Origin: Comamonadaceae bacterium
GTDB lineage: Bacteria; Pseudomonadota; Gammaproteobacteria; Burkholderiales; Burkholderiaceae_C
Direction: 5' to 3'
Assembly (NCBI GenBank): GCA_027485235.1
Contig: JAIXRJ010000046.1
Span: forward strand, 580,080-644,079
Length of the DNA: 64,000 nt
The notes below the pieces were generated by a model that was given only the letters and a program-made list of their open reading frames with translations, did no database searches and had not been told where the DNA came from. Positions within the stretch are counted from its first letter, which is position 1. Each line of letters starts with the position of its first letter. Positions 21,714-30,444 of this stretch are shown here, piece by piece. Both the position numbers and the translations under genes were made by a program.

Positions 21714-23318
21714 ATGGAAGCTCAGAAATTCGACATGCTGATTGTGGGTGCCGGTTTTGCAGGCCTGTATCAGTTGTACCGCGCCCGAGAGATGGGCCTG
21801 AGTGTGCGTTTGCTTGAAGCTGGTGACGGTGTTGGGGGGACTTGGTTTTGGAATCGTTACCCGGGCGCACGTTGCGATGTGGAAAGCTTGGATTACTCCT
21901 ATTCGTTCAGCCCTGAACTGGAGCAGGAATGGGCGTGGTCTGAGCGCTATGCACCACAAGCAGAAATACTGAAGTACATCAACCATGTGGCTGATCGTTT
22001 TGATCTTCGTCCTCACATTGCATTGAATGTGCGGGTGAAGACCGCCCATTTTGATGATCAGAACTTGTGCTGGAACGTGGGCACAGAAAAAAACCAATCC
22101 TTCAAAGCAACCTATTTGGTCATGGCGACTGGCGGGTTGTCTATTCCCCAGCAACCCGATTTGAAGGGTCTTCATCATTACCAGGGTAAGTGGTACCACA
22201 GTGCGCAGTGGCCCAAGGAAGGCGTTGACTTCAAAGGCAAACGGGTTGGACTGATCGGTACGGGCTCGAGTGGCGTTCAGATGGTCCCGGTGATTGCTGA
22301 ACAAGCAAGCCACCTCACTGTGTTTCAACGATCAGCGAACTTCAGCGTACCTGCACACAATGTGGCCTTTACTGAGGTATCCCTCAAGGCCGCAAAGAGC
22401 CGCTACCCTGAGCGTCGCGCCATGGGTCGTGAGGCCGTGACCGGTCAGTTTCTCAATGCCAACACCAAGACGGCGGCCGAGATGACGCCCGAGGAACAGA
22501 GAGCCGAGTTGGAGTACCGCTGGAAGGGCGCTGGTGGGGGATTTCGGATGCTGCGCAACTTCGCAGATCAGATGAGCAATCCCCAAACCAACAAAATGGT
22601 GGCGGACTTTGTGAAAGACAAAATTCGTCAAGTCGTCAAAGACCCGGCCACGGCGGAAATGCTGTGCCCAAAGGATGATCTTCCGTTTGGTGGAAAGCGA
22701 TTAAGTGTTGACTCAAACTTTTATGAGACGTTCAACCGAGACAACGTGAAGTTGGTTGACATCAAGGCCGACCCACTGTTGGAGGCCACTGAGCGCGGAT
22801 TGCGAACGAGATCACATGATTTTGAATTTGACATGATTGTTTTTGCAACCGGCTTTGACGCATTGACGGGCGCACTCATGGCCATCGACATCAAGGGTGA
22901 AGGCGGCATCACCTTGCGCGACAAGTGGAAGCACGGTCCGGTGGCCTATCTGGGTCTGGGCATTGCAGGCTTTCCAAACATGTTCACCATAACGGGTCCT
23001 GGAAGTCCATCGGTGCTCAGCAATGTGGTGCATTCGATCGAGACCCACGTGGATTGGATCATGCGCTTTCTTCGCAAGGCCAAGGAAAAGGGTGTGCGTA
23101 AATTTCAGCCCACTGCGCAGGCAGAGGTCCACTGGGTGAAATTCTGTGCAGACGAAGCCAATAAAACGCTCTACCCATTAGCCAACTCTTGGTACATGGG
23201 AGCCAACATTGACGGCAAGCCTAGAGTCTTTCTGGCATTTGTCTCGGGTGTGCCTGTTTACCGGCGCTTCATCGAGAAGGTAGAAGCACAAGGGTATGAA
23301 GGATTTGAATTCAGCTGA
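21714..23318 (+). CDS. Baeyer-Villiger flavin monooxygenase
   Basis: A 534-residue class B flavoprotein similar to cyclohexanone monooxygenase. It would insert oxygen into a ketone using NADPH and O2. Motifs are the FAD site VGAGFAGLYQLYR (from residue 11), GGTWFWNRYPGARCDVES, the Baeyer-Villiger fingerprint YQGKWYHSAQWP (156-167, with Tyr in place of the usual Phe), and the NADPH site GLIGTGSSGVQ. The start at 21714 matches family N-termini (MEAQKFDMLIVGAGFAG). The upstream in-frame extension covers an operator. It is divergent from SDR and marR and followed by a TRAP transporter, suggesting uptake and degradation of a cyclic or aryl ketone. Confidence 0.92.
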   Translation: MEAQKFDMLIVGAGFAGLYQLYRAREMGLSVRLLEAGDGVGGTWFWNRYPGARCDVESLDYSYSFSPELEQEWAWSERYAPQAEILKYINHVADRFDLRPHIALNVRVKTAHFDDQNLCWNVGTEKNQSFKATYLVMATGGLSIPQQPDLKGLHHYQGKWYHSAQWPKEGVDFKGKRVGLIGTGSSGVQMVPVIAEQASHLTVFQRSANFSVPAHNVAFTEVSLKAAKSRYPERRAMGREAVTGQFLNANTKTAAEMTPEEQRAELEYRWKGAGGGFRMLRNFADQMSNPQTNKMVADFVKDKIRQVVKDPATAEMLCPKDDLPFGGKRLSVDSNFYETFNRDNVKLVDIKADPLLEATERGLRTRSHDFEFDMIVFATGFDALTGALMAIDIKGEGGITLRDKWKHGPVAYLGLGIAGFPNMFTITGPGSPSVLSNVVHSIETHVDWIMRFLRKAKEKGVRKFQPTAQAEVHWVKFCADEANKTLYPLANSWYMGANIDGKPRVFLAFVSGVPVYRRFIEKVEAQGYEGFEFS

Positions 23319-23372
23319 TCAATGAAACAAAGTCAGAGCCCATCAACTATTCATCATTAACAGGAGACAAGC

Positions 23373-24419
23373 ATGATTCAACGTAGAAAGATTCTCAAAA
23401 CCGCAGCCGCAGCAACCGTCGGAATGTCCTTGGTCGGGGCTCATGCCCAACAGACTTTCACGTTGAAATTTCAAACATTTGTGCCGGCCACTTCAAACAT
23501 CTGGGTACGCGTCATCACACCATGGATGAAGAAAGTAGAAACCGAGTCTGGCGGACGTCTCAAGTTTGAGGGCTACACCTCCATGCAGTTTGGCGGCTCT
23601 CCCACCCAATTGATTGAGCAAGTACGTGACGGCGTGGTCGACATGGCTTGGACTCTGGCAGGCTATTCACCCGGACGTTTCCCACGCTCTGAAGTCTTTG
23701 AACTACCTTTTTTCACCTACGACGGTGAAGGCGCATCGCGTGCTGCTTGGGAGTACATGACGACGCAGGCTGCTGATGAGCTTAAAGACGTTCGCTACCT
23801 CGCCATACACACCAATGGCCTGAACGTTTTGCACACCAAAAAGGCTGTTGTGAAATCTGTGGCAGACCTCAAAGGCATGAAGATCCGTGGACCTTCACGG
23901 AAGGCCACCCAAATGCTCGGCGTCCTGGGTGCTATCCCCGTAGGCATGCCCTTGCCTCAAATTGCAGATGCGTTGTCCAAAGGTGTGATCGATGGCGCCA
24001 TCATTCCCTGGGACACAGCGCCATCGGCCAAATTGGATGAGCTAACCCCATTTCACACCGAGTTTGCGAAGGGCGTGCCCGGATTTAACAACAACGTTCA
24101 GTTCATGATCATGAACAATGAAGCTTTCCAAAAATTGCCGGCTGACCTTCAGGCCGTGATCAACCGTAATTCCGGGTTGGAATTGTCGGGCTATTTTGGT
24201 CGGGGTATTGCTGAATACGATCCGGTGGTGCGTAAGAGTGTGGTCGACCGCGGCCAAACCGTGCACATTGTGGGTAAAGCAGAAACAGATGAATTCATTA
24301 GGCTTTCTGCACCCGTGATCGATGATTGGGTCAAAGACATGAACTCCAAAGGCTTTGACGGAAAGAAATTGCTGGACACCGCACGTGCTTTGATTCAGAA
24401 ATACCGTCCCAAGTCCTGA
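23373..24419 (+). CDS. TRAP transporter substrate-binding protein (DctP family)
   Basis: A 348-residue periplasmic receptor. It has a Tat-like or Sec signal (MIQRRKILKTAAAATVGMSL...AHAQ) and a mature DctP fold with TLAGYSPGRFPRSEVFELPF and the family's anion-binding segment DLKGMKIRGPSRKATQMLGVLGAIPVGMPL, where Arg contacts a substrate carboxylate. An AGGAG lies before the start. It is the first gene of a dctPQM set after the monooxygenase. The substrate is therefore likely an organic acid linked to that pathway. Confidence 0.94.
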   Translation: MIQRRKILKTAAAATVGMSLVGAHAQQTFTLKFQTFVPATSNIWVRVITPWMKKVETESGGRLKFEGYTSMQFGGSPTQLIEQVRDGVVDMAWTLAGYSPGRFPRSEVFELPFFTYDGEGASRAAWEYMTTQAADELKDVRYLAIHTNGLNVLHTKKAVVKSVADLKGMKIRGPSRKATQMLGVLGAIPVGMPLPQIADALSKGVIDGAIIPWDTAPSAKLDELTPFHTEFAKGVPGFNNNVQFMIMNNEAFQKLPADLQAVINRNSGLELSGYFGRGIAEYDPVVRKSVVDRGQTVHIVGKAETDEFIRLSAPVIDDWVKDMNSKGFDGKKLLDTARALIQKYRPKS

Positions 24420-24445
24420 CCCCGTCGGTATTTGTTAAGCGCACC

Positions 24446-24483
24446 AAAGCTGTGAGCCATTTTGAATGGCTCATGGCTTTTTT
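24446..24483 (+). terminator. Hairpin with T tract between dctP and dctQ
   Basis: The stem GAGCCAT / ATGGCTC (24454-24460 and 24466-24472) extends to AAAGC/GCTTT outside and ends in a run of T. It is probably a partial terminator that gives more binding protein than membrane subunits. Confidence 0.75.
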
Positions 24484-24535
24484 GATTGAACAAACTGGCT
24501 ATGGCTTTATACGGCCCAAGCAAAAAGGATAACCA

Positions 24536-25009
24536 GTGCGTATTTTGCAAAAGTTAGCTGATTTTTGTGCCAGTCTTGCGGGTGTTTTGTTAACAATCAT
24601 CACCTTGATTACCTGCTCAAGTCTCATTGGCCGAAATACGGTCGGCGTGACCTTGGTTGGCGATTTCGAGCTAACAGGGATTGTGGCGGGGGCTGCAATT
24701 TCTTTGTTCTTACCCTGGTGTCAAGTTCGGCGAAGCAACATCATCGTTGACTTTTTCACGGCCAAGCTGGCAGAGTCGACCAACTCAAAACTTGATAGGT
24801 TGGGTGCATTCTTGTTGTTCTGTGTCATGGGTTTACTGATGTGGCGGGTCACTATCGGAGGACTGAATGCCTATCGATCGGGTTCGGTCACGATGTTGTT
24901 GAATTTCCCAGAATGGACTGTCTACGCGGTGATGGTCCCGGCATTCGGACTGACTGCAGCCATTGCATTTATGCAAGCGATTTTTGGTTTTGAAGAGGTC
25001 TCTAAATGA
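24536..25009 (+). CDS. TRAP transporter small permease (DctQ family)
   Basis: A 157-residue protein with four hydrophobic helices (FCASLAGVLLTIITLITCSS, ELTGIVAGAAISLFLPW, LGAFLLFCVMGLLMW, VYAVMVPAFGLTAAIAFM), as in DctQ. It starts with GTG; AAAGGAT lies upstream. The stop overlaps the dctM start by ATGA. It partners DctM in the inner membrane. Confidence 0.9.
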   Translation: MRILQKLADFCASLAGVLLTIITLITCSSLIGRNTVGVTLVGDFELTGIVAGAAISLFLPWCQVRRSNIIVDFFTAKLAESTNSKLDRLGAFLLFCVMGLLMWRVTIGGLNAYRSGSVTMLLNFPEWTVYAVMVPAFGLTAAIAFMQAIFGFEEVSK

Positions 25010-26322
25010 GTGGTATCACACTGGCTCTGGTGATTTTTGGTGTGATGCTGCTTTTCATGATGCTCAGAACCCCCATCTCTGTCTCAATGTTCATTGCGGG
25101 TATCACCGGATTCTTGCTGCAGTCGGGTTGGCCCTCTCTCAGCAATTTTCTCAATACGCAAACCTTTGCCCGTTTTGCAAGTTATGACTTGTCGGTCATT
25201 CCATTGTTTATCCTGATGGGCAACTTTGCCACCCAAGGCGGAATTTCCAGAGCACTTTTTGAATTTGCAAGTGTCGTGATGTCACGTTTTCGTGGCGGCT
25301 TGGCCATGGCTGCAGTTTTGGCCAGCGCGGCATTTGGGGCCATTTGCGGCTCTTCGGTCGCAACCGCTGCCACCATCACTTCAGTGGCGCTGCCAGAAAT
25401 GAAACGGCACGGCTATTCTGATCGCCTCTCCACAGGGGTGCTGGCAGCCGGCGGAACGTTGGGCATATTGATCCCACCGTCTGTGCCACTGGTCATCTAT
25501 GCCATTTTGGCTGAGCAGAACATTGCCAAGTTGTTTGCGGCCGCGATGCTGCCAGGCATCATCGCGATGGTGGGATACATGGTGGCCATTGGCATCTATG
25601 TTCGTGTTCAGCCAGGTCACGCGCCCGAACGTGATGAAGCTTCCCGCATGAACATGACAGCGATGTTGGGTATATTGCCAATTGCGGTGGTTTTTACCTT
25701 GGTGTTCGGCGGGATTTACGGCGGTCTTTTCACACCGACTGAGGGTGCTGCGGTAGGGGCGGCTTCAACATTTTTGGCCGCCTTGTTGAAACGTGAACTC
25801 ACAATCGCCAAGATTCGAATGTGTTTTCGCGCTACGGCTGAAACTTCCGCGATGATTTTCATGATTTTTATCGGTGCAGACATCATGAACGCCTCGCTGG
25901 CCATGACCCAAGTGCCCACTCAATTGGGTGCTCTTGTGATGAGTTTAGGTTTGCATCCTCTGGTTTTTGTGTCTGGAATTTTGTTGTTGTACGTAGTCTT
26001 GGGTGCAGTGATGGATGAAATGTCCATGATTTTGCTGACTATTCCGATTTTCTTCCCCATCGTCATGGGCATGGACTTTGGAATGCCCAAGGAGTCGACC
26101 GCCATCTGGTTCGGCATCATGGTGCTGATGACTGTTGGTTTTGGCATGTTGGCACCGCCGGTCGGCCTGAATGTTTATGTCGTCAACAGCATGGCCAACA
26201 ATGTACCTATATCTGAGAGCTACAAAGGCGTCATGCCTTTTCTCATCAGCGACACGATCAGAACCATCCTCCTGCTTTTCTTTCCTGGCATTTCTTTATG
26301 GTTGGTGAAATATTTGTCCTGA
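25006..26322 (+). CDS. TRAP transporter large permease (DctM family)
   Basis: A 438-residue inner-membrane protein with about 12 helices. It carries typical DctM motifs (IPLFILMGNFATQGGISRALFEFA, GAICGSSVATAATITSVALPEMKRHGYS, LAAGGTLGILIPPSVPLVIYA). This is the sodium-coupled channel subunit of the TRAP importer. It overlaps dctQ. The next gene downstream is more than 500 bases away, past a transposase remnant. Confidence 0.95.
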   Translation: MSGITLALVIFGVMLLFMMLRTPISVSMFIAGITGFLLQSGWPSLSNFLNTQTFARFASYDLSVIPLFILMGNFATQGGISRALFEFASVVMSRFRGGLAMAAVLASAAFGAICGSSVATAATITSVALPEMKRHGYSDRLSTGVLAAGGTLGILIPPSVPLVIYAILAEQNIAKLFAAAMLPGIIAMVGYMVAIGIYVRVQPGHAPERDEASRMNMTAMLGILPIAVVFTLVFGGIYGGLFTPTEGAAVGAASTFLAALLKRELTIAKIRMCFRATAETSAMIFMIFIGADIMNASLAMTQVPTQLGALVMSLGLHPLVFVSGILLLYVVLGAVMDEMSMILLTIPIFFPIVMGMDFGMPKESTAIWFGIMVLMTVGFGMLAPPVGLNVYVVNSMANNVPISESYKGVMPFLISDTIRTILLLFFPGISLWLVKYLS

Positions 26323-26394
26323 GAATTTGCGAAACTTGAATGTGCTGTGAAAATCTGCAGAAACCGCTCCTCGCTCGCGTTCAAGACCGCCAGA

Positions 26395-26736
26395 TTCTTG
26401 GGGGTGGTTGCATCCGAAAGACCGTAGGGTCATTTTACGAATGAATGAGGATAAGAAGCTTTCCAGTTGCTCAGGGCTGGCCTCGAGGTTTCGCTCTTGA
26501 GTGCTGACTGGGTGGTTGATTTTTTTTCAAGGCTACTTCAGTCATGCGCTTTCGCTCCAAATCCTCACCGTTGGTGAATGGGTGCGATTGACTACATCTG
26601 CAATGCGCCCGTTGAATCCCTCCGCCGTACCATTGCTTCTGGGCGTGTGTGGTCTGGACATGCGGTGTTCAGTGCTCAGGGCCTGGCACAGTTGGTGAAA
26701 TGCATGCCTGCATTTTTTTTCTACACTCAGGCGCAA
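26395..26736 (-). pseudogene. IS481-type transposase, decayed C-terminal fragment
   Basis: Read on the minus strand, the segment encodes HAFHQLCQALSTEHRM, then PRSNGTAEGFNGRIADVVNRTH. After a frameshift it continues FTNGEDLER, and after another QSALKSETSRPALSNW and FVK-stop-PYGLSD. The series matches the DDE integrase core and tail of IS481-family transposases. Two frameshifts and a stop codon make it inactive. The N-terminus and inverted ends were not found. Confidence 0.8.
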
Positions 26737-26887
26737 TCAAAGCTGACTTGTTCCATCAGTCAATGATGCCGTAGACGCCTGACGCCAGAGACACCAGGAA
26801 GAGACTTATGCAAAGTTTTCCTAGGTAAAAACCTCATCACCTAATCAACAAGAATAAAGCTACATTGCCAGCAACATAGGAGATCCC

Positions 26888-27877
26888 ATGAGCCGTCGTT
26901 CAGTGCAATTTTTGAAGTGGTTTTCTGTTTTTTGCTTGGCCAGTCTGTTGTCATTCACAAGCTTTGGGCAGACACCTGAATACCCCACCCGGCCGATCAA
27001 AATGGTGGTCACTTTCCCGCCCGGTGGTGCCACTGACGCCATGGTTCGAATTTTGTCCACTCGGCTGAATGGAAAATTGGGTCAGCCCTTGGTCATTGAC
27101 AACCGTCCCGGCGCAGGCGGCAACATTGGCTTGAATGTGGTTGCCAAGGCAGCGCCCGATGGTTATGTGTTGGGCGTGGGTGCAGCGGGTGGGCTGGCAG
27201 CCAACTCAAGCCTTTATCCGCAGATGCCATTTGATGTGGCCAAAGATTTTGTGCCCGTCACCATGTTGGCCGCCATTCCATTTGTGCTGGTCGGCCATCC
27301 TTCTGTCCCAGCGGACAACATACAGCAGCTTTTGGCTTTGGCCAAGTCGCAACCAGGCAAGTTGTCCATTGGCCACGGTGGTAACGGCACAGCCATGCAT
27401 TTGTCAACGGCCTTGTTCACTCAAATGGCCAACATCAAATTGATCGAAGTGCCTTACAAAGGCTCGGGCCCTGCGGCCATGGACACCCTGTCTGGGCAAA
27501 TCCAACTGTCCGTGACGGACTTGACTGCCGCACTTCCCCACATCAAAGCGGGCAAGCTCAAAGCATTTGCTGTCACCAGTCCCAAACGTTTGAGCAATTT
27601 GCCCGAGGTGCCCACACTGTCAGAAAGTGGCCTGACAGGTTATGACGCCACAGGCTGGTTTGGTTTGATGGCCCCGACCGGCACATCACCACAGATCATT
27701 CAAAGGCTCAATGCCGAATTCACGGCAACTTTGAATGATGAGGCGATCAGATCACAAATGCAGCAGAGCGGCATGGAGCCCATGACCTCCACCCCTGAAG
27801 GCCTGGCAAGCTACATCAGAAGCGAAACGCTGAAGTGGGCCAATGTGATCAAACAAGCGAACATCAAACTGAATTGA
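26888..27877 (+). CDS. Tripartite tricarboxylate transporter receptor (Bug family)
   Basis: A 329-residue periplasmic binding protein with signal peptide (about 1-28, ending FTSFGQ). Bug signatures are present: YPTRPIKMVVTFPPGGATDAMVRIL, VIDNRPGAGGNIG and VPYKGSGPAAMDTLSGQIQL. AGGAG precedes the ATG. No TctA/TctB permease is adjacent, which is common for Bug proteins in this order of bacteria. It is followed within ten bases by a flavin monooxygenase, so it probably binds the aromatic or organic acid used by that enzyme or acts as a sensor for it. Confidence 0.93.
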   Translation: MSRRSVQFLKWFSVFCLASLLSFTSFGQTPEYPTRPIKMVVTFPPGGATDAMVRILSTRLNGKLGQPLVIDNRPGAGGNIGLNVVAKAAPDGYVLGVGAAGGLAANSSLYPQMPFDVAKDFVPVTMLAAIPFVLVGHPSVPADNIQQLLALAKSQPGKLSIGHGGNGTAMHLSTALFTQMANIKLIEVPYKGSGPAAMDTLSGQIQLSVTDLTAALPHIKAGKLKAFAVTSPKRLSNLPEVPTLSESGLTGYDATGWFGLMAPTGTSPQIIQRLNAEFTATLNDEAIRSQMQQSGMEPMTSTPEGLASYIRSETLKWANVIKQANIKLN

Positions 27878-27885
27878 CAACGGCC

Positions 27886-29547
27886 ATGACTTTGAAATTC
27901 GACAGTGATGTCTTGGTGGTGGGCGCAGGACCTGTTGGCTTAACGCTGGCCACCGACTTGGCGCAAAGAGGCGTCCAAGTTTTGGTGGCTGAAATTCGTG
28001 AGTTTGGGCAAGCACCGAATGTGAAATGCAACCACGTGTCGGCGCGCAGCATGGAGCACTTCAGGCGGCTCGGCGTTGCGGCAAAGCTGCGTGACGCAGG
28101 ACTGCCAGAGGACTTTCCCAACGATGTGGTTTTCAGAACCAGCATGACCGGCATGGAATTGACCCGAATTCCGATTCCAAGCCGAAAGCACCGTTACACC
28201 GAGAAGCAAGGACCCGACACGGGCTGGGCTACACCGGAACCACCCCACCGCATCAATCAAATCTACCTGGAACCCCTGCTTTTGAAGCACGCGGTCTCTC
28301 ACGAAGGGGTCACGCTGCTCAACAGAACCCAAGTGACGGACATCGTGCAAGACGAAGACGGCGTGACGGTGACCTTGCTGAATTTGGACACACAAGCCAG
28401 CCAAACAGTGCGCGTTCGGTACTTGGCTGGATGCGATGGAGGCAGCTCATTTGTGCGTAAAAAAATAGGTGCCAAGTTAGAAGGCACTGAGATGATTCAA
28501 CGTGTCCAGTCCACTTACATTCGGGCACCCGAGTTGGCCCGTCTGTTGCCCGGCAAACTCGCTTGGTGCTATTACTCGGTCAACACGCGAAGGTGTGGCA
28601 CGGTGTTTGCCATCGATGGCCAAAAAGATTGGCTGGTGCACAACCATCTTCACCCCGATGAACCCGAATTTGACTCGGTCGACCGCGATCAATCCATCCG
28701 ACATATTTTGGGGGTCGATGCCGATTTCAAATACGACATCATCACCAAAGAAGATTGGGTAGGCAGGCGATTGCTGTCCAACAGGTTCCGTGAAAAGCGT
28801 GTATTTTTGGCGGGTGATTCTGCTCACCTCTGGGTTCCATATGCTGGCTATGGCATGAATGCCGGCCTTGCCGATGCCACCAACTTGGCTTGGTTGTTGG
28901 ATGCGGCCTTAAAGGGCTGGGCAGATCCTTCTATTTTGGACGCCTACGAAGCAGAACGGCATCCCATCACAGAGCAAGTCTCGCATTTCGTCATGAACCA
29001 TGCGCAAAAGATGATCAAAGCCAGACGCGCCGTGCCGCAGAACATTGAGGCTTTGGATTCTGAGGGTGACGAGGCACGCGCTTTGATCGGCGCGGAAGCC
29101 TACGACCTGAACGTGCAGCAGTTTTGTTGCGAAGGTCTCAACTTTGGCTACTACTACGAAGACTCTCCGATCATCGCGCACGAAGCTGAACCCGCGCCGG
29201 TGTATTCAATGGGGTCGTTCACGCCCTCCACCCTTCCAGGCTGCCGTGCGCCGCACTTCTGGTTGGCCAATGGCCAATCGCTGTACGACTTGCTGGGCCA
29301 AGGCTACAGCTTGCTCAGATTTGATGCCCGAGTTGACGTACAACACCTGCTGAAGGCAGCAAAAGCGGACCACATTCCGGTGACGCTCATCGATCTGGCC
29401 GATCAAACCGACATTCCGGCGGCGTACGAACACAAGTTGGTCTTGTGCAGAACCGACCAACATGTGGTTTGGCGAGGAAACAGCCTGCCCAGTTCACTGC
29501 CAGAATTCACAGCCATGCTGCGTGGTGTCGCTTTGGCTTTGCATTGA
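27886..29547 (+). CDS. FAD-dependent aromatic-ring monooxygenase
   Basis: A 553-residue group A flavoprotein (PheA/TfdB/MhpA type). It has the FAD motif VVGAGPVGLTLATDLAQRG near the N-terminus, a middle region with YLAGCDGGSSFVRKKIG, and GDSAHLWVPYAGYGMNAGLADATNLAWLL as the conserved second FAD motif. The C-terminal thioredoxin-like domain seen in phenol hydroxylases is indicated by the length. It would hydroxylate a phenolic ring with NAD(P)H. The ATG at 27886 is used; an upstream extension overlaps the Bug gene. The actual substrate cannot be read from sequence. Confidence 0.9.
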   Translation: MTLKFDSDVLVVGAGPVGLTLATDLAQRGVQVLVAEIREFGQAPNVKCNHVSARSMEHFRRLGVAAKLRDAGLPEDFPNDVVFRTSMTGMELTRIPIPSRKHRYTEKQGPDTGWATPEPPHRINQIYLEPLLLKHAVSHEGVTLLNRTQVTDIVQDEDGVTVTLLNLDTQASQTVRVRYLAGCDGGSSFVRKKIGAKLEGTEMIQRVQSTYIRAPELARLLPGKLAWCYYSVNTRRCGTVFAIDGQKDWLVHNHLHPDEPEFDSVDRDQSIRHILGVDADFKYDIITKEDWVGRRLLSNRFREKRVFLAGDSAHLWVPYAGYGMNAGLADATNLAWLLDAALKGWADPSILDAYEAERHPITEQVSHFVMNHAQKMIKARRAVPQNIEALDSEGDEARALIGAEAYDLNVQQFCCEGLNFGYYYEDSPIIAHEAEPAPVYSMGSFTPSTLPGCRAPHFWLANGQSLYDLLGQGYSLLRFDARVDVQHLLKAAKADHIPVTLIDLADQTDIPAAYEHKLVLCRTDQHVVWRGNSLPSSLPEFTAMLRGVALALH

Positions 29548-29620
29548 TACCGCCTACCCATTGAATTGCGCCATTGCAGGGCACTTCCGGGAAAAGTTTT
29601 CTGCCCGTCAAACCGCCTGT

Positions 29621-29649
29621 GAAAAATCCGGGCCACGCCCGGGTTTTTC
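29621..29649. terminator. Bidirectional terminator
   Basis: GAAAAATCCGGGC (29621-29633) pairs with GCCCGGGTTTTTC (29637-29649) at 12 of 13 positions. A/T tracts on both sides serve the convergent monooxygenase and lipocalin-like genes. It overlaps the lipocalin stop region by two bases. Confidence 0.85.
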
Positions 29650-30121
29650 ATGCTGCCTGTTGCACTTTTTCCCAGACCAGACTGCGGATGCTCATCTTGC
29701 CGTCAAAGGGGTCCGGCGAGACAGGCGTTGAAAGCGAGACCCTGTCGCCATCGAACTTGAAGATGCGCACTTGTTTGGTTCCGGTCCAAGCCTCGTTCCA
29801 CGAGATATCCACGTGATGGGTCACCTCATTGCCGGCGATCGTGTAGGTGCCTGCATAGCTGATGACAGTGCGAAACAAATCTTCAGCTTCGGCCGGCGTG
29901 GCGGTATTGCCAGCAGGCTTCTTGCGATCGCTTCGCGCGAGGATGGCCACCATGCGGCCATCTGCTGAATAGGTGATGAACCCCTGTGGATTCGACCCCA
30001 TCAGGTCGATGGTCGCCCCCGAGGGGACTTCTTCACGGAGGACTGAAAGCAGCTTCCAGGTACCGAGCAGGCGGCCGGCTACAGGGTTGTTCTGCTGCAT
30101 TAAATCTGTTTCACGGGTCAT
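29648..30121 (-). CDS. Lipocalin-like domain protein
   Basis: A 157-residue protein of the lipocalin-like family Pfam 'Lipocalin_5'. It starts with GTWKLLSV, includes GSNPQGFITYSADGRMVAIL, YAGTYTIAGNEVTHHVDISWNEAWTG, and ends SLVWEKV. Members occur next to catabolic genes and may bind small hydrophobic compounds; none is well characterised. No signal peptide is seen, so it is cytoplasmic. Met8 is an alternative start. Confidence 0.85.
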   Translation of the reverse strand: MTRETDLMQQNNPVAGRLLGTWKLLSVLREEVPSGATIDLMGSNPQGFITYSADGRMVAILARSDRKKPAGNTATPAEAEDLFRTVISYAGTYTIAGNEVTHHVDISWNEAWTGTKQVRIFKFDGDRVSLSTPVSPDPFDGKMSIRSLVWEKVQQAA

Positions 30122-30444
30122 GGTATCGAGGAGATAAGTGCTGGAACGTGCAATGAGTTTGTCACAGCGGGATGGCCTTGAGGGGCATGGTGCGAGGTGT
30201 GCAAAGGGCAGGAACGCAGTGCCACCAGCGATTTGTCAACAGGCCAATGAATGTAGCAGAACGCTTTGATAACGAGCTGTGTTTTTATACTACTGGCATT
30301 TGCGTCAATAATATTTCTGATTTCTCCATCCCTCATTGAGTGCATCGATGCACCGCCCCGGTCAGAAAAGGTGGCGTGTTTCAAGTACGCCCCATGTCTG
30401 AGCCAAAACAGCGACAAAATACCCAGCCCATAGCAGTCACTTTG
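30122..30444. other. Divergent region between lipocalin-like and MFS genes
   Basis: The central part (about 30240-30330) is AT-rich and likely holds two divergent promoters. No clear operator or gene was found. The MFS frame is open from 30340, but the start is placed at 30445. Confidence 0.4.
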
